NCBI GenBank assembly: GCA_905397405.1
Contig: CAJPVJ010000373.1
Location: 1 to 27,022, forward strand
Length of the DNA: 27,022 nt
Reading direction: 5' to 3'
From: Oppiella nova
Lineage: Eukaryota > Arthropoda > Arachnida > Sarcoptiformes > Oppiidae
Positions 13,601 to 23,547 of the stretch are shown here, piece after piece. The notes under the pieces were generated by a model that made no database searches, was not told the DNA's origin, and was given only the letters and a program-made list of their open reading frames with translations. The stretch's first letter is position 1; each line of letters begins with the position of its first letter. Both the position numbers and the translations under genes were made by a program.

Positions 13601-16600
13601 GCACAAGTAGTTTATCGATGAGCGCTGTTATGCCTATCGACGTGTGACAGCTGTGGATATTACACATCGAGAACTTTATGGGAACCAATTGGACACTAAT
13701 AGACACATTCGACTCGACCACATGAATGTCTATGGCATCGATGGACAGGCGAACCATTTTATACTTGAGATCCTCTGGATATGGACACAGTTTAGTGGCA
13801 GTGGATTGCGGGCAAACAGATTGGATCACATCGTGAAGACATTTCTGGTATGGAAACGGTGGCTGAAGTGAGCACTCGGTTTGTAGCACTTGCAGGAGGA
13901 ATGTCTCCAATGGTGTGACGATATTTTGGATTTGAGGTGTAGTGAGTCGACCGGCAATGTCGCCGAGCTGTACGTCCACGAGCCACGCGTACTCCAGGGT
14001 CTCGCTCTCGAGGGGTCGGTCAACACCCGAGAACATGGCGTGACCTCTGAACTGAAGCGACGATAGCGTCAAATAGCCGTTCTTTAGGTGAGAGTTATTG
14101 TCTGTTCGTTGCTGTAAATCAGTTGATATCAAAACTATCGGTGCGATCAATAGCTGCAACTGTGTCTCGTTATATGTCTTATGCAATTCAAAACACAGCC
14201 GTTCGGTGTACACGGAAGGACAGGGAGGGTCGGTATCATTGCAACACTTCATGAGATGCGCCTGAATGTCATGCAGTGCCACAGAGACTGTCACCTCGAA
14301 GGGGCGATATATGCGGGCGTCAAACGGCTTGAACTCCATTTCCATGTGATCGCTGTTCGTGTTGTTCTCCTTAGCGTTGTTTTTGGGATCGATTTGCGAG
14401 AATTTGTCGAAAAAGGCGGATCCGTTGCAACTCAAGTCAGCGAACTCTTGACATTCTCCCAAATAATTCTCTTTTATATTCCAAAGCATCCGAAAGAGTG
14501 GCCCAAAGAGACCGATAACTGACGGCCCGATCTCCAACTCGACGGCAATGACGTCCGGTTCAAGTGATAGGGGATCGAAATCATCGGGTGCTGAGCACAC
14601 CTGCTTCGGGGACCGGTTCGGACGCATTGGCGACAGTAATATCTCTTCCAACTCGGGTGTCGTCACCTCTGTTTTGGAGGCGTATGTCTTGGGAGGGATC
14701 GGCCAATACTTGTAGGCTATGCTCAGCGCGACGATCGGCGCCGTCCAGCACTCGTACCAATTGTTTTCACGGGAGACGGCATTCCTCCACTTCCTATCGT
14801 TGGTGAACAGGTGTTGCTTATCATACGTGGTGCCGTCCCTGGAGGTGATCCGGGCGTACGTGTGGAGCGCTTCGACGATATCTCTATGGATGTTACTATC
14901 GGGCAAATAGAAGGCCGCCTCTAAGCCCTCGCCTTGAATCCAGATCTTGATGTCGACATTTGGCGGCAAAAACTCGACAAACGGTAAGTCGAAAGTCATG
15001 TCAAATATCTCGCCGCAGATGGCGAGCTGTTGGTTCTCGCCGTTCAGACCCGTCGAGCAGTCGATCCAATTGTATTCGTTGGCGAGTATTAGTAATTCAA
15101 ACTCTTTGAGTACGACTGATATCTTGCAGGTGTACGGCACGAACCTCATCACATCCGGACGTGTCTTTCCCGCCCAGTCCTCGATCAACGCCTGAAAGAA
15201 GAGTTTGTGCGCATAAATCAGGTTAACGGTTGCCTTACAACCGGTCAGACTACAGGTCCACAGTTGGTGTGCGTTCCACACCCGAGGGTAGGCTATCTTC
15301 ACGTCAAACTCGAGCGTCTCGCTGACGGCCAGTGGCCTGAAGTCCAGACTAGTAGTTGCGTCCAAATGCATGATCTGGCCGTTGATGTGCGACACGTAAC
15401 CGGACTCCGAGTTCACCCACGGAATGGTAATCTCTAAGTAAGATCCGGGCCCTGCGTTCACGTGCAGAGCACTGGTCTCCTTGTTCTTGGAGAACAACAC
15501 ATCGATCTTAGCGTCGGATAACGTACTCAACCGGAGATCAAACGACTCGAAGACACGGCGTTCGCCTAATTTCGGTCGCTTCGAGACTTCCATCGGCCGG
15601 TAGTCCGACGGATAAAAGAAGTTATACAAGAGTTCCCGCTGGCGGTCAGCCCACGGGCCGTAACTAAAGTCAGTGCCTTTTCCGCATTTGATGACTAGAC
15701 CCCAGGCCGGGGACGTGAACTTCTCGACAGTGTCTCCGTTGGCGAGCTCGAGCTTCTCGGGTTTGTCGGACGCGAGCCCCGGCTCGTCCTGATAGTAGTA
15801 AAGGTCGAGTTTATTGCTCTGAAACACGACAAACCCCTCGCCCATAAAGCGCGGCGGCTCGTCACTGATGCCCATGAACTTAGGACTCGGAGCTAATATG
15901 ACTTTCACGTTCTCGGCCTTACATTTGGTGATATTCGTGAACAAGTCGTGCGGCGAAACGGCCGGTCGTGTCGTGTATACGAAGTACGACTCCTCGATCA
16001 CCAGCGATAGAGTGCTGGGAATCAAGTGATTGCCGAATACGAAACGGCCGGACGTTATCTCCACTTTTGTCACTGGAATCAGATCTCGCCATTGGCTGCC
16101 TTTCCACTCGTTGGCCGTCTCGTTGATGCTATCGATCAGCGAATTGCTGCCGACGTCGTCGTCGGAATCACTGTCACTATCGCCGAGTCTTGTGGGCAAA
16201 CCAAACAGTTTCTCGAGTTCTTTGTATCGTTTGGTTCGGTTATAAATGTGTAGTTCGAGTCCATTCAAGAGCACCAGTAGTCGCACTTCGGAGTTGGAGA
16301 AGTCCTCTGTCCGCACGTCTCGAGGCGTATATGAGAGCCACCACCGGAACACCAGCCTAACGGTGCCAACCATTCAACACATACTCGTTATATAATCACT
16401 AATTATGTATCAGTTATACGAATAAAAGACTTTTCACGCATACCATCCGTCTTGTATTCTCAGCGAATAGTCTTCAGTCACGTAAACAAAGTCTCTGAAC
16501 ATTAATTTGCCGGAAATGGTGGCCAAAGAGATGGAGCCGACGCTGAAGTAACCGTTTTTGATGAAGAATTGGTTCATAATTCGCGAGAATATGAGACCAA

Positions 16601-16949
16601 ACACTCGCGAGTTATAGAAACAGAGGTAACAGATCCACACCATCGCTAATATCCATATAATAAATGGGAATAAATTGCGCCAAAAGTAGACCAACCAATC
16701 GGTCCAATCGGATGACCGGATGTCTGGAGGGTTGATGAGGACGCCATCGGATGTGTTCTTCACTATATTGATTAAGTCCTGCCAATTGTCACTACAAACA
16801 CATCCAACCAATTGGTCAGTCAAATGGCAATCGCCTGAAGACATCACTTACAGAATACTCTTCCCGTTTGTGTCGCTTTCGGTGGTCCGCGTCATGCCAT
16901 CCGTGGTCTTCAGCAGCGGCTCGTCAATGGTTGTCATCTTTTCGGCCAT
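1342..16949 (-). CDS. tweek: Bridge-like lipid transfer protein 1 (KIAA1109 / tweek / Csf1 family), complete
   Basis: Seven coding exons on the minus strand: 16852-16949, 16444-16791, 5674-16356, 5392-5610, 2055-5325, 1547-1648 and 1342-1479. All joins are GT...AG and the phases agree, giving about 4,952 residues (human BLTP1 is about 5,000). One membrane segment lies near residues 73-92 and is followed by the family's YNSR, RIQDG, FRWW and YNRT motifs. KRLWFLW is near residue 1141 and a CGC-GG cysteine motif near 1166. The C-terminal FSA_C-type region ends with WHLEP and RTTIPKW. Family members are ER-anchored rods with a hydrophobic groove that move phospholipids at membrane contacts. Fly tweek affects synaptic vesicle recycling, and yeast Csf1 and worm LPD-3 are relatives. 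Identity rests on the motifs and length. Exon borders are my reading of splice sites. Confidence 0.95.
1649..2054 (-). other. tweek: BLTP1/tweek intron 5
   Basis: This is the largest intron of the gene. The donor is CAA^GTGAGT and the acceptor GGAAAG^. An open frame on the plus strand (1596-1841) overlaps it and the neighbouring exon 6, but it starts inside the conserved minus-strand exon and has no support. I see nothing else in the intron. Confidence 0.7.
5674..16356 (-). CDS. tweek: BLTP1/tweek giant coding exon 3 (10.7 kb, no introns)
   Basis: A single exon of 10,683 bases encodes about residues 149-3709. It follows acceptor GTTAG^GCTGGT and ends at donor CTTAA^GTAATT. The reading frame is open throughout and conserved BLTP1 motifs are spread along it, so no intron is needed. 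Serine-rich, low-complexity stretches (for example encoded near 12300-13000) probably form flexible loops between groove segments, as in relatives. Many long antisense open frames overlap it and are shadows. Confidence 0.93.
16852..16949 (-). CDS. tweek: BLTP1/tweek coding exon 1 (start codon)
   Basis: The ATG at 16947-16949 is preceded by AAAA and followed by GCC, a fair initiation context. It opens 32 codons plus two bases up to the donor CT^GTAAGT. The peptide starts MAEKMTTIDEPLLKTT and is hydrophilic. It precedes the membrane anchor in exon 2 and therefore extends the N-terminus relative to human BLTP1. The intron to exon 2 is 60 bp (16792-16851). An upstream non-coding exon cannot be excluded. 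Confidence 0.8.
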
Positions 16950-17875
16950 TTTTATCACTGGATATCGTTTTATGACTTCAGATAACAAATCAAATCATTG
17001 ATAAGAAACACATTTATGGCAAACAAACCAAACCCTAAATCATGACTTCATGTGTCAGTCAATGGTCTAATCAATTGAAAGCACTTTTCATTTCATGCGA
17101 TAATTGTCTCATTGTTGACACAATTGATGGCAAATATGAACATAGATTTGAGTTTTGAATTTAGCCATCAGTTTGTGGCAAACGAGTCACTCGTAAACAC
17201 GACTATTACTATGAAATACACGGTTATATCGATGTGTTTAACACTTATTGACATTTACTTGTAATGTATTATTCATTTTAATTTGAAATCAATAGTGAAT
17301 ACAAGTGTAAAGTGTGTATAAATTGACTGCAAATACCAATTCATGCAAACAATTCATTACTATTTATCGGCATTTCTCGCATATTATCACTTCATACGGC
17401 TTTCGGTCACTAAATATTGTTTTCAGTGTTATTTGCGTTACTTTTGCCAATAAAAACATTTAAAACTATAAATGATTATAACTATTTAAATTAAACTTAT
17501 TAATTAGTTTAAAAACATGTAAATTATGACCAAAACAGCAATAATAATGACAAGTATTAACCGAAAACGGATGCCTTGAATGAGTTAAAAGTCTGAAATG
17601 AATGCAAAACATAAACATTGGATAAACAGCTGATCATTGAGTGTGTGTTTGTGTCACTTCTGTGTCTCATTTGACACATTCATCTGATTATCACCTATTT
17701 ATTGGACATCTCTTCAATTCATTTCACTAATTCATGTTTACATTATAATATATAAATCCCTTTCCCCTTAATCTACTGTCCCATTGAAATGATATGAAAG
17801 GCAAACCACACCATCATCTGTTGTGCCATTAATTGAGTCATTCATTGATCATTGAAATCATTTTGTGGTCAAATC
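16950..17875. promoter_or_regulatory. Divergent 5' region between BLTP1/tweek and the galactosidase gene
   Basis: These 926 bases separate the two start codons and must hold both promoters. The DNA is AT-rich with no coding frame of note. A TATA-like element lies near the galactosidase side. The 10-mer TGATCATTGA occurs at 17631-17640 and 17846-17855. I looked for a lysosomal CLEAR-type CACGTG element and found none. Confidence 0.55.
17749..17757 (+). promoter_or_regulatory. Candidate TATA box for the GH27 galactosidase gene
   Basis: TATATAAAT lies 119 bases upstream of the galactosidase ATG at 17876, a plausible distance for a short 5' leader. In DNA this AT-rich such a match is weak evidence on its own. 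Confidence 0.3.
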
Positions 17876-19882
17876 ATGTGTTCATTAATTCATATATTAA
17901 TTGTTATATCGCTGGAAGTGGTGGTGATCTCGGGTCTGGACAATGGCTTATGTCTGACACCACCGATGGGTTGGCTGTCGTGGGAGAGGTTTGGCTGCAA
18001 TATTAAGTGTCACCTGAATAGGGATGAGTGCATTAGGTCTGTAGCTATCGGTTCCCAACACTAAGAATCTTAATCTTAATCTTAATCTTAAGATCTTAAC
18101 CTTATTTTCGTTCAAACAGTGAGAAACTGTTCACAGATATGGCCGACAGACTGGTGAGCGATGGCTATCGGGATGTGGGCTATGATAGGGTTAACATCGA
18201 TGACTGTTGGATGAGTAGAAACAGGGCTGAAGATAAGAAACTATTAGCTGATCCCAAGAGGTTTCCCAATGGAATCAAATACCTCTCTGATTATGTAAAC
18301 AAAAACTCAAACATTTGATTCAAATGAATGGCTAATGATATCTCTGTAACTGAACCACAGATGCACTCGAGAGGTCTGAAGATAGGTATCTATCAGAACT
18401 ACGGCCTGCGGACATGTATGGGATATCCGGGACTCATAGGCTTCCAGAAGGTGGACGCCCAGACATTTGTGGACTGGGAGGTCGATATGGTTAAACTCGA
18501 TGCCTGTTTCACACCCGTCCACACTCTGGACAAGGGCTTCGAGGACTTCAGCGAAGTCCTGAACAAAACGGGTCGACCGATGGTCTACTCGTGCAGTTGG
18601 CCTTACTATCAGTTACACACATCTCAGGTGATCCCCAACTGGAACCTCATCGCCGATAAGTGTAATATTTGGCGCACATATCACGACATACACTCCAATT
18701 GGAAAGACATTTTGGCTACCATTGACTTTGTCGGTGATAATCAAGAGATATTCAATAGGAATGTAGGACCGGGACGTTTCAACGATCCCGATATGGTAGG
18801 TCTCGCAGTATTTACAACCGTTTATAACTTAATTGATTTGATTTATATATACTAGTAGTTTAGAAAACTTAAACATACAATTTAAATATTGATTTTTATA
18901 CTTAACTGTAAATTTCCATTGCATTTACACATCGGCTTTGATTTATTTGTGATTTACTATTGAATATTAATTGAATTCATTCATTCATTTTATGATTTAC
19001 TTGTCATATACCGGGTAATACAATACCAGACAAAGTTCTCATAGCACTTGTTATCAATGAGTCACACGTTTTTAGTTTATTTATACTTTCCTTATTGTAA
19101 TTTAACTAATATTCAAACACACGAATCAATGCTATTATAATTTATAAAACAATGCGTTTACTGGCAATAAGTAAAGGAAAGTCTTAGACTTATTTTATTT
19201 CTATTTTCATCATTTAATTCATTTATTAAGTGCTTACATGTTATTAATATTTATTTTTTATAGCTCTTAATTGGCAATAAAGGGCTAACAGTGGACCAGT
19301 CGAGGGTCCAAATGGGCATTTGGGCCATAATCGCCGCACCGTTATTCATGTCCAATGACTTGAGAAGTATTGGACAGGAATTCAAAGATATTTTGCTCAA
19401 TAAGGAGGTGATTGGTGTGAATCAGGACCGGATGGCTCGACCGGGTGTCCGAGTCTTTCACAACGAGACACTTGACATTTGGTTGCGTCCAGTATTACCC
19501 GAAGCGAAACACAGCACCGGTAGCCATACGTCCTACGCTCTGGCATTTATTAATCGTCTCTCTGAACGTGCCATCAGTATTGCCGTCAAATTGGATGAGT
19601 TGGGACTAAAGCACAAGTATTTTGTGAGCGATTTGTTTGATNAAACACAGCACCGGTAGCCATACGTCCTACGCTCTGGCATTTATTAATCGTCTCTCTG
19701 AACGTGCCATCAGTATTGCCGTCAAATTGGATGAGTTGGGACTAAAGCACAAGTATTTTGTGAGCGATTTGTTTGATAAGACATTTTCGCCGCAAGTGCT
19801 GACCGCCGATCACATGTTTCACGTAACCATACCCTCCACGGGAATCCGTTTATTCAAAGCAGTAATTGATTTGGAAAATTAA
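17876..19882 (+). CDS. Lysosomal alpha-galactosidase / alpha-N-acetylgalactosaminidase (GH27), broken by assembly duplication
   Basis: Four exons: 17876-18036, 18120-18294, 18361-18795 and 19264-19882. With one copy of the 19507-19777 duplication plus the N removed (136 bp), all phases agree and give 417 residues; human NAGA is 411 and GLA 429. Residues 1-20 form a signal peptide, so the enzyme enters the secretory route to the lysosome. It follows the family layout: [14 protein letters not shown] (W36), IDDCW (D81, D82), the nucleophile in KLDAC (D159), the likely acid/base D221 in YHDI, and NDPDM (D256, M257). Its role is removal of terminal alpha-galactose or alpha-GalNAc from glycoconjugates. 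The specificity loop reads SCSWPYY: Ser191 matches NAGA rather than GLA (Glu), so GalNAc activity is likely. Y194 is unusual. Sequons occur at N180 and N324. Confidence 0.93.
18066..18089 (+). repeat. Short hexamer microsatellite (AATCTT x4) in galactosidase intron 1
   Basis: Four exact tandem copies of AATCTT are followed by a degenerate copy (AAGATCTTAACC). They lie in intron 1, about 30 bases before the acceptor of exon 2. The unit is not the usual arthropod telomere unit (TTAGG). It is probably a simple slippage repeat. Confidence 0.8.
18796..19263 (+). other. Galactosidase intron 3
   Basis: An AT-rich intron of 468 bp runs from donor GATATG^GTAGGT to acceptor TTTTTTATAG^CTC. It interrupts the conserved NDPDM / LLIGN junction exactly at a codon boundary. 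Nothing else is seen in it. Confidence 0.85.
19507..19777. repeat. Perfect 135-bp direct duplication split by one N inside galactosidase exon 4
   Basis: Bases 19507-19641 and 19643-19777 are identical over 135 bp with the N at 19642 between them. The inserted 136 bases are not a multiple of three, so the last exon appears frame-shifted. Deleting one copy and the N gives an unbroken frame from the exon start to the TAA at 19880-19882. Confidence 0.93.
19642..19642. other. Assembly gap (single N) within coding sequence
   Basis: A single unknown base joins the two identical 135-bp copies. It is a join marker and not a measured gap. Confidence 0.95.
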
Positions 19883-20121
19883 TTGCAATATAATTATTAT
19901 TAACGATATTTTTAACCACAACTTGTGATACAATTCTCGAAACGCAATCAAAACTCATTGCAATTAAGTTTTTTGTATTTATTTTGTTATTCACTGTTAC
20001 GCTGATTTGAAAATCTCATTCATATATGTTTTGTCCATTTATTTTTTAAAATAATTGTAATTTTGTTTTTATACCGTAAATATATTTTTATCTATTTTCT
20101 AATCAATCTATTGATTGATTA

Positions 20122-20127
20122 AATAAA
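20122..20127 (+). promoter_or_regulatory. Candidate polyadenylation signal of the galactosidase gene
   Basis: AATAAA lies 240 bases after the stop codon and is followed by a T-run. Just upstream is a small perfect inverted repeat (AATCAAT-CT-ATTGATT). Other AATAAA matches nearby (about 20165) make the exact site uncertain. Confidence 0.4.
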
Positions 20128-20846
20128 CATTTTTTGTACGCTTTTTTACTTTAATTGAAATGAGAAATAAAATGCGAAATACTGTTTTTTGGACCCAATT
20201 TACTGGCACTGATGTGAATGATTTTAAATTTTAAAACAAAAAACTTATTTTCAATTTTTCTCCGAAAGTCATTTGAATGCAAAAAGAAATTCAATTTATA
20301 TTTCCAACGATTCGCTCCAATAATTCTCAATTGAATTCAATACTGGGATTAAAATCTTGTAAAAACAATTAATGAGAGGCTTTGTGGCATATGTGAGATA
20401 TGGTACACAATCGCAAAAACTTATACAACTTTGCATATTAGAAGGTAATACTTAGCGGGTATGACCTGGTTTATTTGCATAATTTTATCATTACACACAA
20501 ACTTGTGAGAAAGTGAATCAAACGGTGAGTTTTCTAACAGAAATTCATAAATTAAACTAATTTCTGATAATTGATATGAAAAAATGCATTTTCCTAATCA
20601 TCTCATGTCTTAATAATGAGATAACAGTTATTAATGTATAGGACATGAGTGTCTCGTTTTAATTAAATTTAATTTTATGACAAAATCATTCATTAAGGAG
20701 AGACAGTATCCCAACAAAACAGCGATAATAAATTGATATCAACTCTAATTTTAGTTAAGTTTTATGTTTCACACGAATTGTCGCTTAAAGTTATGAAATT
20801 ATATGCAATTATAAGGGAAAGGCATCGGAAGTCGGGATCACATGAA

Positions 20847-21325
20847 ATACGAGTGCAAAAGAAGTGCACAATCGTTACAACCATTGCCATCATTGGGGCA
20901 GTGAATGAAAGCCTATGAAATACGGGTGCACTTTGCTATACATATTATAGTCAATTATCCTGAGTCTATTAACTATCCTGAGTAATTAACTCATAATAAT
21001 TAATCATTTTGTGATAATCTATTCAATACGAGTGCTTATGCTGTGGAGACAACTCTGATATTCATTCATATCTTGTATTAAACGACAAAAAGTAAATTAT
21101 ATTTACGAGAAAATTGCATTAAAAAGAGTGCAAACTTAGACAAATTGCTTGACCATTAGCCGGGTCACCCTTGAAAAGCCAAATGAACATAATATGCTAA
21201 TCAAGTGAATGGCTTACGTGAGCGAGACTACCAGCACCGGCACCCCTCCCCGCATAGAAACTCACTGTAATTGATGTCTAAATGTATGGAAAGTCCTTCA
21301 GTTGACTGTCAGCTGATACGAGTGC
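20847..21325 (+). repeat. Cluster of four ATACGRGTGC motifs
   Basis: ATACGAGTGC occurs at 20847-20856, 21026-21035 and 21316-21325, and ATACGGGTGC at 20920-20929. The first two share the longer core ATGAAATACGRGTGCA. Four near-identical 10-mers in under 500 bp of AT-rich DNA are unlikely by chance. The cluster lies 0.5-1.0 kb upstream of the GLRX5 start and may be regulatory or a decayed repeat. Confidence 0.5.
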
Positions 21326-21848
21326 TGTTGAAATACATTCAAAACATTGCTTTCAAAACACAAAAACACTTTTAATTTGCATTTAATTGTTATATGTTTT
21401 ACAAATTAACTCATTATTTGTTATTCAAACCTATAGTTTCGTATTGAACTGCCATTCATTTGTCATATAAACAAGGTTTGACAGTCAAACTATACAAGTA
21501 AGTCGTCAAATAATGACCATGCATGTTTATCACCATAAAAACTTAATTAAAAGTTTGCATTCATTAAATTTATAACTATTACAGCTATTTATAATTATAA
21601 TTATAATTAAATAACGTTTAAAGTAAATGAAAGTATTAATTGTAATGCATTTGCGATACAAACAAAAACTATTTACATATGATTTCAATGAGTATTTAAT
21701 TACAATTAAAAGTTTTAATTTCAATTATAAAACACGTTTTAATTGGCATTTAATTACATATATATTCATTTGACTATTAAATTAAAACTGAGCGACAATT
21801 ATATGAATGATTTAATGACTATTTATGTGGTCTTAGAGGTGAGAGACA

Positions 21849-22383
21849 ATGGCGTTAAAGAGTGGTCTGTCGATGGCCTACAAGAGTCTTATGAGACCAT
21901 CGGTGGTCAGTCAGACACGACTCTACTGTCGGCCATTGAGTGCTGTGGCCACGGATGAGATGAAAAGCAAAATCGACAAATTGGTGGCCAATAAGAAAGT
22001 GGTTATATTCATGAAAGGAGATCCACAACAACCCCGGTGTGGCTTCAGTAATGCCGTCGTCCAGGTAATCACCACATGATATATCAATTGAACTCAACTG
22101 ATCCGACACCCGATCCCTGTCCTACCATTAGGTGCTTCGTATGCATGGCGTTGATTACGACGCTCACGACGTCCTGTCATCCGAAGAGCTGCGGAAAGGC
22201 ATCAAAGAGTACACTTCGTGGCCGACCATACCTCAGGTGTTTATGAATGGCGAGTTTGTGGGCGGATGTGATATACTTCTGGAGAAACACCAAAACGGCG
22301 AACTCATCGATGAGCTCCAGAAGATTGGCATCAAATCGGCGCTTCTGGAGAGCGAGTTATCCAAAGATAGTACAGACAAGTGA
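21849..22383 (+). CDS. GLRX5: Mitochondrial monothiol glutaredoxin 5 (CGFS type), complete
   Basis: Two exons, 21849-22064 and 22132-22383, are joined in phase 0 across a 67-bp intron (CAG^GTAATC ... CCATTAG^GTG) and give 155 residues (human GLRX5 is 157). The ATG has a good context (A at -3, G at +4). Residues 1 to about 35 are rich in Arg, Ser and hydrophobics with no acidic residue, as expected for a mitochondrial presequence. The thioredoxin-fold domain shows MKGDP (K56), the active site CGFS (64-67), WPTIPQ (102-107), GEFVGGCD (112-119) and HQNG. The family binds a [2Fe-2S] cluster with glutathione and passes it from the ISCU scaffold to acceptor proteins in the matrix. The gene is tandem to the galactosidase and convergent with NDC80. 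Confidence 0.97.
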
Positions 22384-22560
22384 CACATCTATTTGTCAAT
22401 TGATTTTCAATTATTATTTTCATTTCATTTAATCTATAATTTTGTTTTTTAATTGCAAACTATTTTACCAAATATTTGGCCAAAATTGCGAGTCGTTTAG
22501 TTTATTAGATAATTAGTTTCAGAGACTATTTTTTGCCGGTATTTAACACTCTATTCATGT

Positions 22561-22566
22561 AATAAA
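22561..22566 (+). promoter_or_regulatory. GLRX5: Candidate polyadenylation signal of GLRX5
   Basis: AATAAA lies 178 bases after the GLRX5 stop codon and is the first exact match downstream. This gives a reasonable 3' UTR of about 200 bases. Confidence 0.45.
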
Positions 22567-23098
22567 TCTCTTATAATAAGTCCTATTTATGTTTGAAAAT
22601 TAAATTAAAAGTATTTTTATTAGAAAAATAAAATCTAAAAGTGTTTAATATTGACGTTATTAACCTTTGCATTAATTGCATGTTTTCAAATACAATTCTG
22701 TTTAAAATGGTTTGAAACCCTTTTGAAAAATTGCGATCATTTTAGTCACTATTAACTGGTCTTAAAGTAATTACTTCTGAGAAACTCATTCATCATATGA
22801 CAGAACTTCTCCCTTAATAAACAACTCTTGCTTTCAATGGATCGACAATTAGCTGTTATTTGCAATCCCTTTCCCTTCAAACATAAGTGTCTGCGAAAAA
22901 ACTAGTCAATTGGTTGAGGAAAACATACAAACAATTGTTGAAACAATCCTTTTCTCAGACAATAATTACTCTGTTTATCACTAAAAGGCATGTCTTCTCA
23001 TTTGATGGACGTTTGCATTGAGTTTCTCTCGGATTTAATCATTTCTTTTCAATTCAAAGCTCAAGGTTTCAAATGATTGAAATTCTGATGAAAATGCT

Positions 23099-23104
23099 TT
23101 TATT
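23099..23104 (-). promoter_or_regulatory. NDC80: Candidate polyadenylation signal of NDC80
   Basis: The minus strand reads AATAAA about 440 bases after the NDC80 stop. It is the first exact match I found downstream on that strand. Many variant signals in this AT-rich DNA could also serve. Confidence 0.3.
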
Positions 23105-23547
23105 GTTATACATAAGAGACTCGAGAATTTGGTTTAATTCTGAATAAAATATACATTTATATACTTAATATTTAGTTATTTACAAGAATTATATGAATAT
23201 AAAAGCGATTAAAAGATGCATAAGTCGTATAAAATAGCATTTCATTTATGCTTAAAAGGAGACAATTATTTAAATCTTGAGAAAAAACAATAAAAGTAGT
23301 AAAACATAAGAGAGATAAGGAATTGCGGTATAAATAAAATATTTCTATAATAAAAAATTAATGTATGAATCGTTGGACGAAAATTAGGGAATTCTTGTCA
23401 TATTTGTGACTCTAATTCCTGTTTATATGATACAAGAGTGTGTTGGAGACGACTACAGGTGATGAACAAGAGGAATAATAGCCAAAACAAAGACAACAGC
23501 ACAAAAAGAGACACAAACGCGAGAAACACTCGCGGCTGACTTCTTGG

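Larger units (their letters stand above)
19883..21848. other. AT-rich intergenic region between galactosidase and GLRX5
   Basis: About 2 kb with no credible coding frame. It holds the galactosidase 3' UTR at the left and the GLRX5 promoter and leader at the right. It also contains four copies of ATACGRGTGC (20847-21325), two nearby copies of TATCCTGAGT around 20956 and 20974, and a conspicuously GC-rich patch near 21220-21256. Confidence 0.6.
22384..23547. other. Convergent intergenic region between GLRX5 and NDC80
   Basis: About 1.16 kb of AT-rich DNA holds the 3' UTRs of two genes facing each other. I found no coding frame or structured RNA in it. On the minus strand an AATAAA (plus-strand 23099-23104) lies about 440 bases after the NDC80 stop and may serve that gene. 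Confidence 0.55.

Noticed and set aside
18066-18089. Telomere-like repeat
   Set aside because: The AATCTT unit is not TTAGG or TTAGGG, and four copies within an intron fit simple slippage.
20733-20918. Plus-strand open frame of 61 codons in intergenic DNA
   Set aside because: Short, starts with a non-ATG codon, no splice signals and no recognisable protein.
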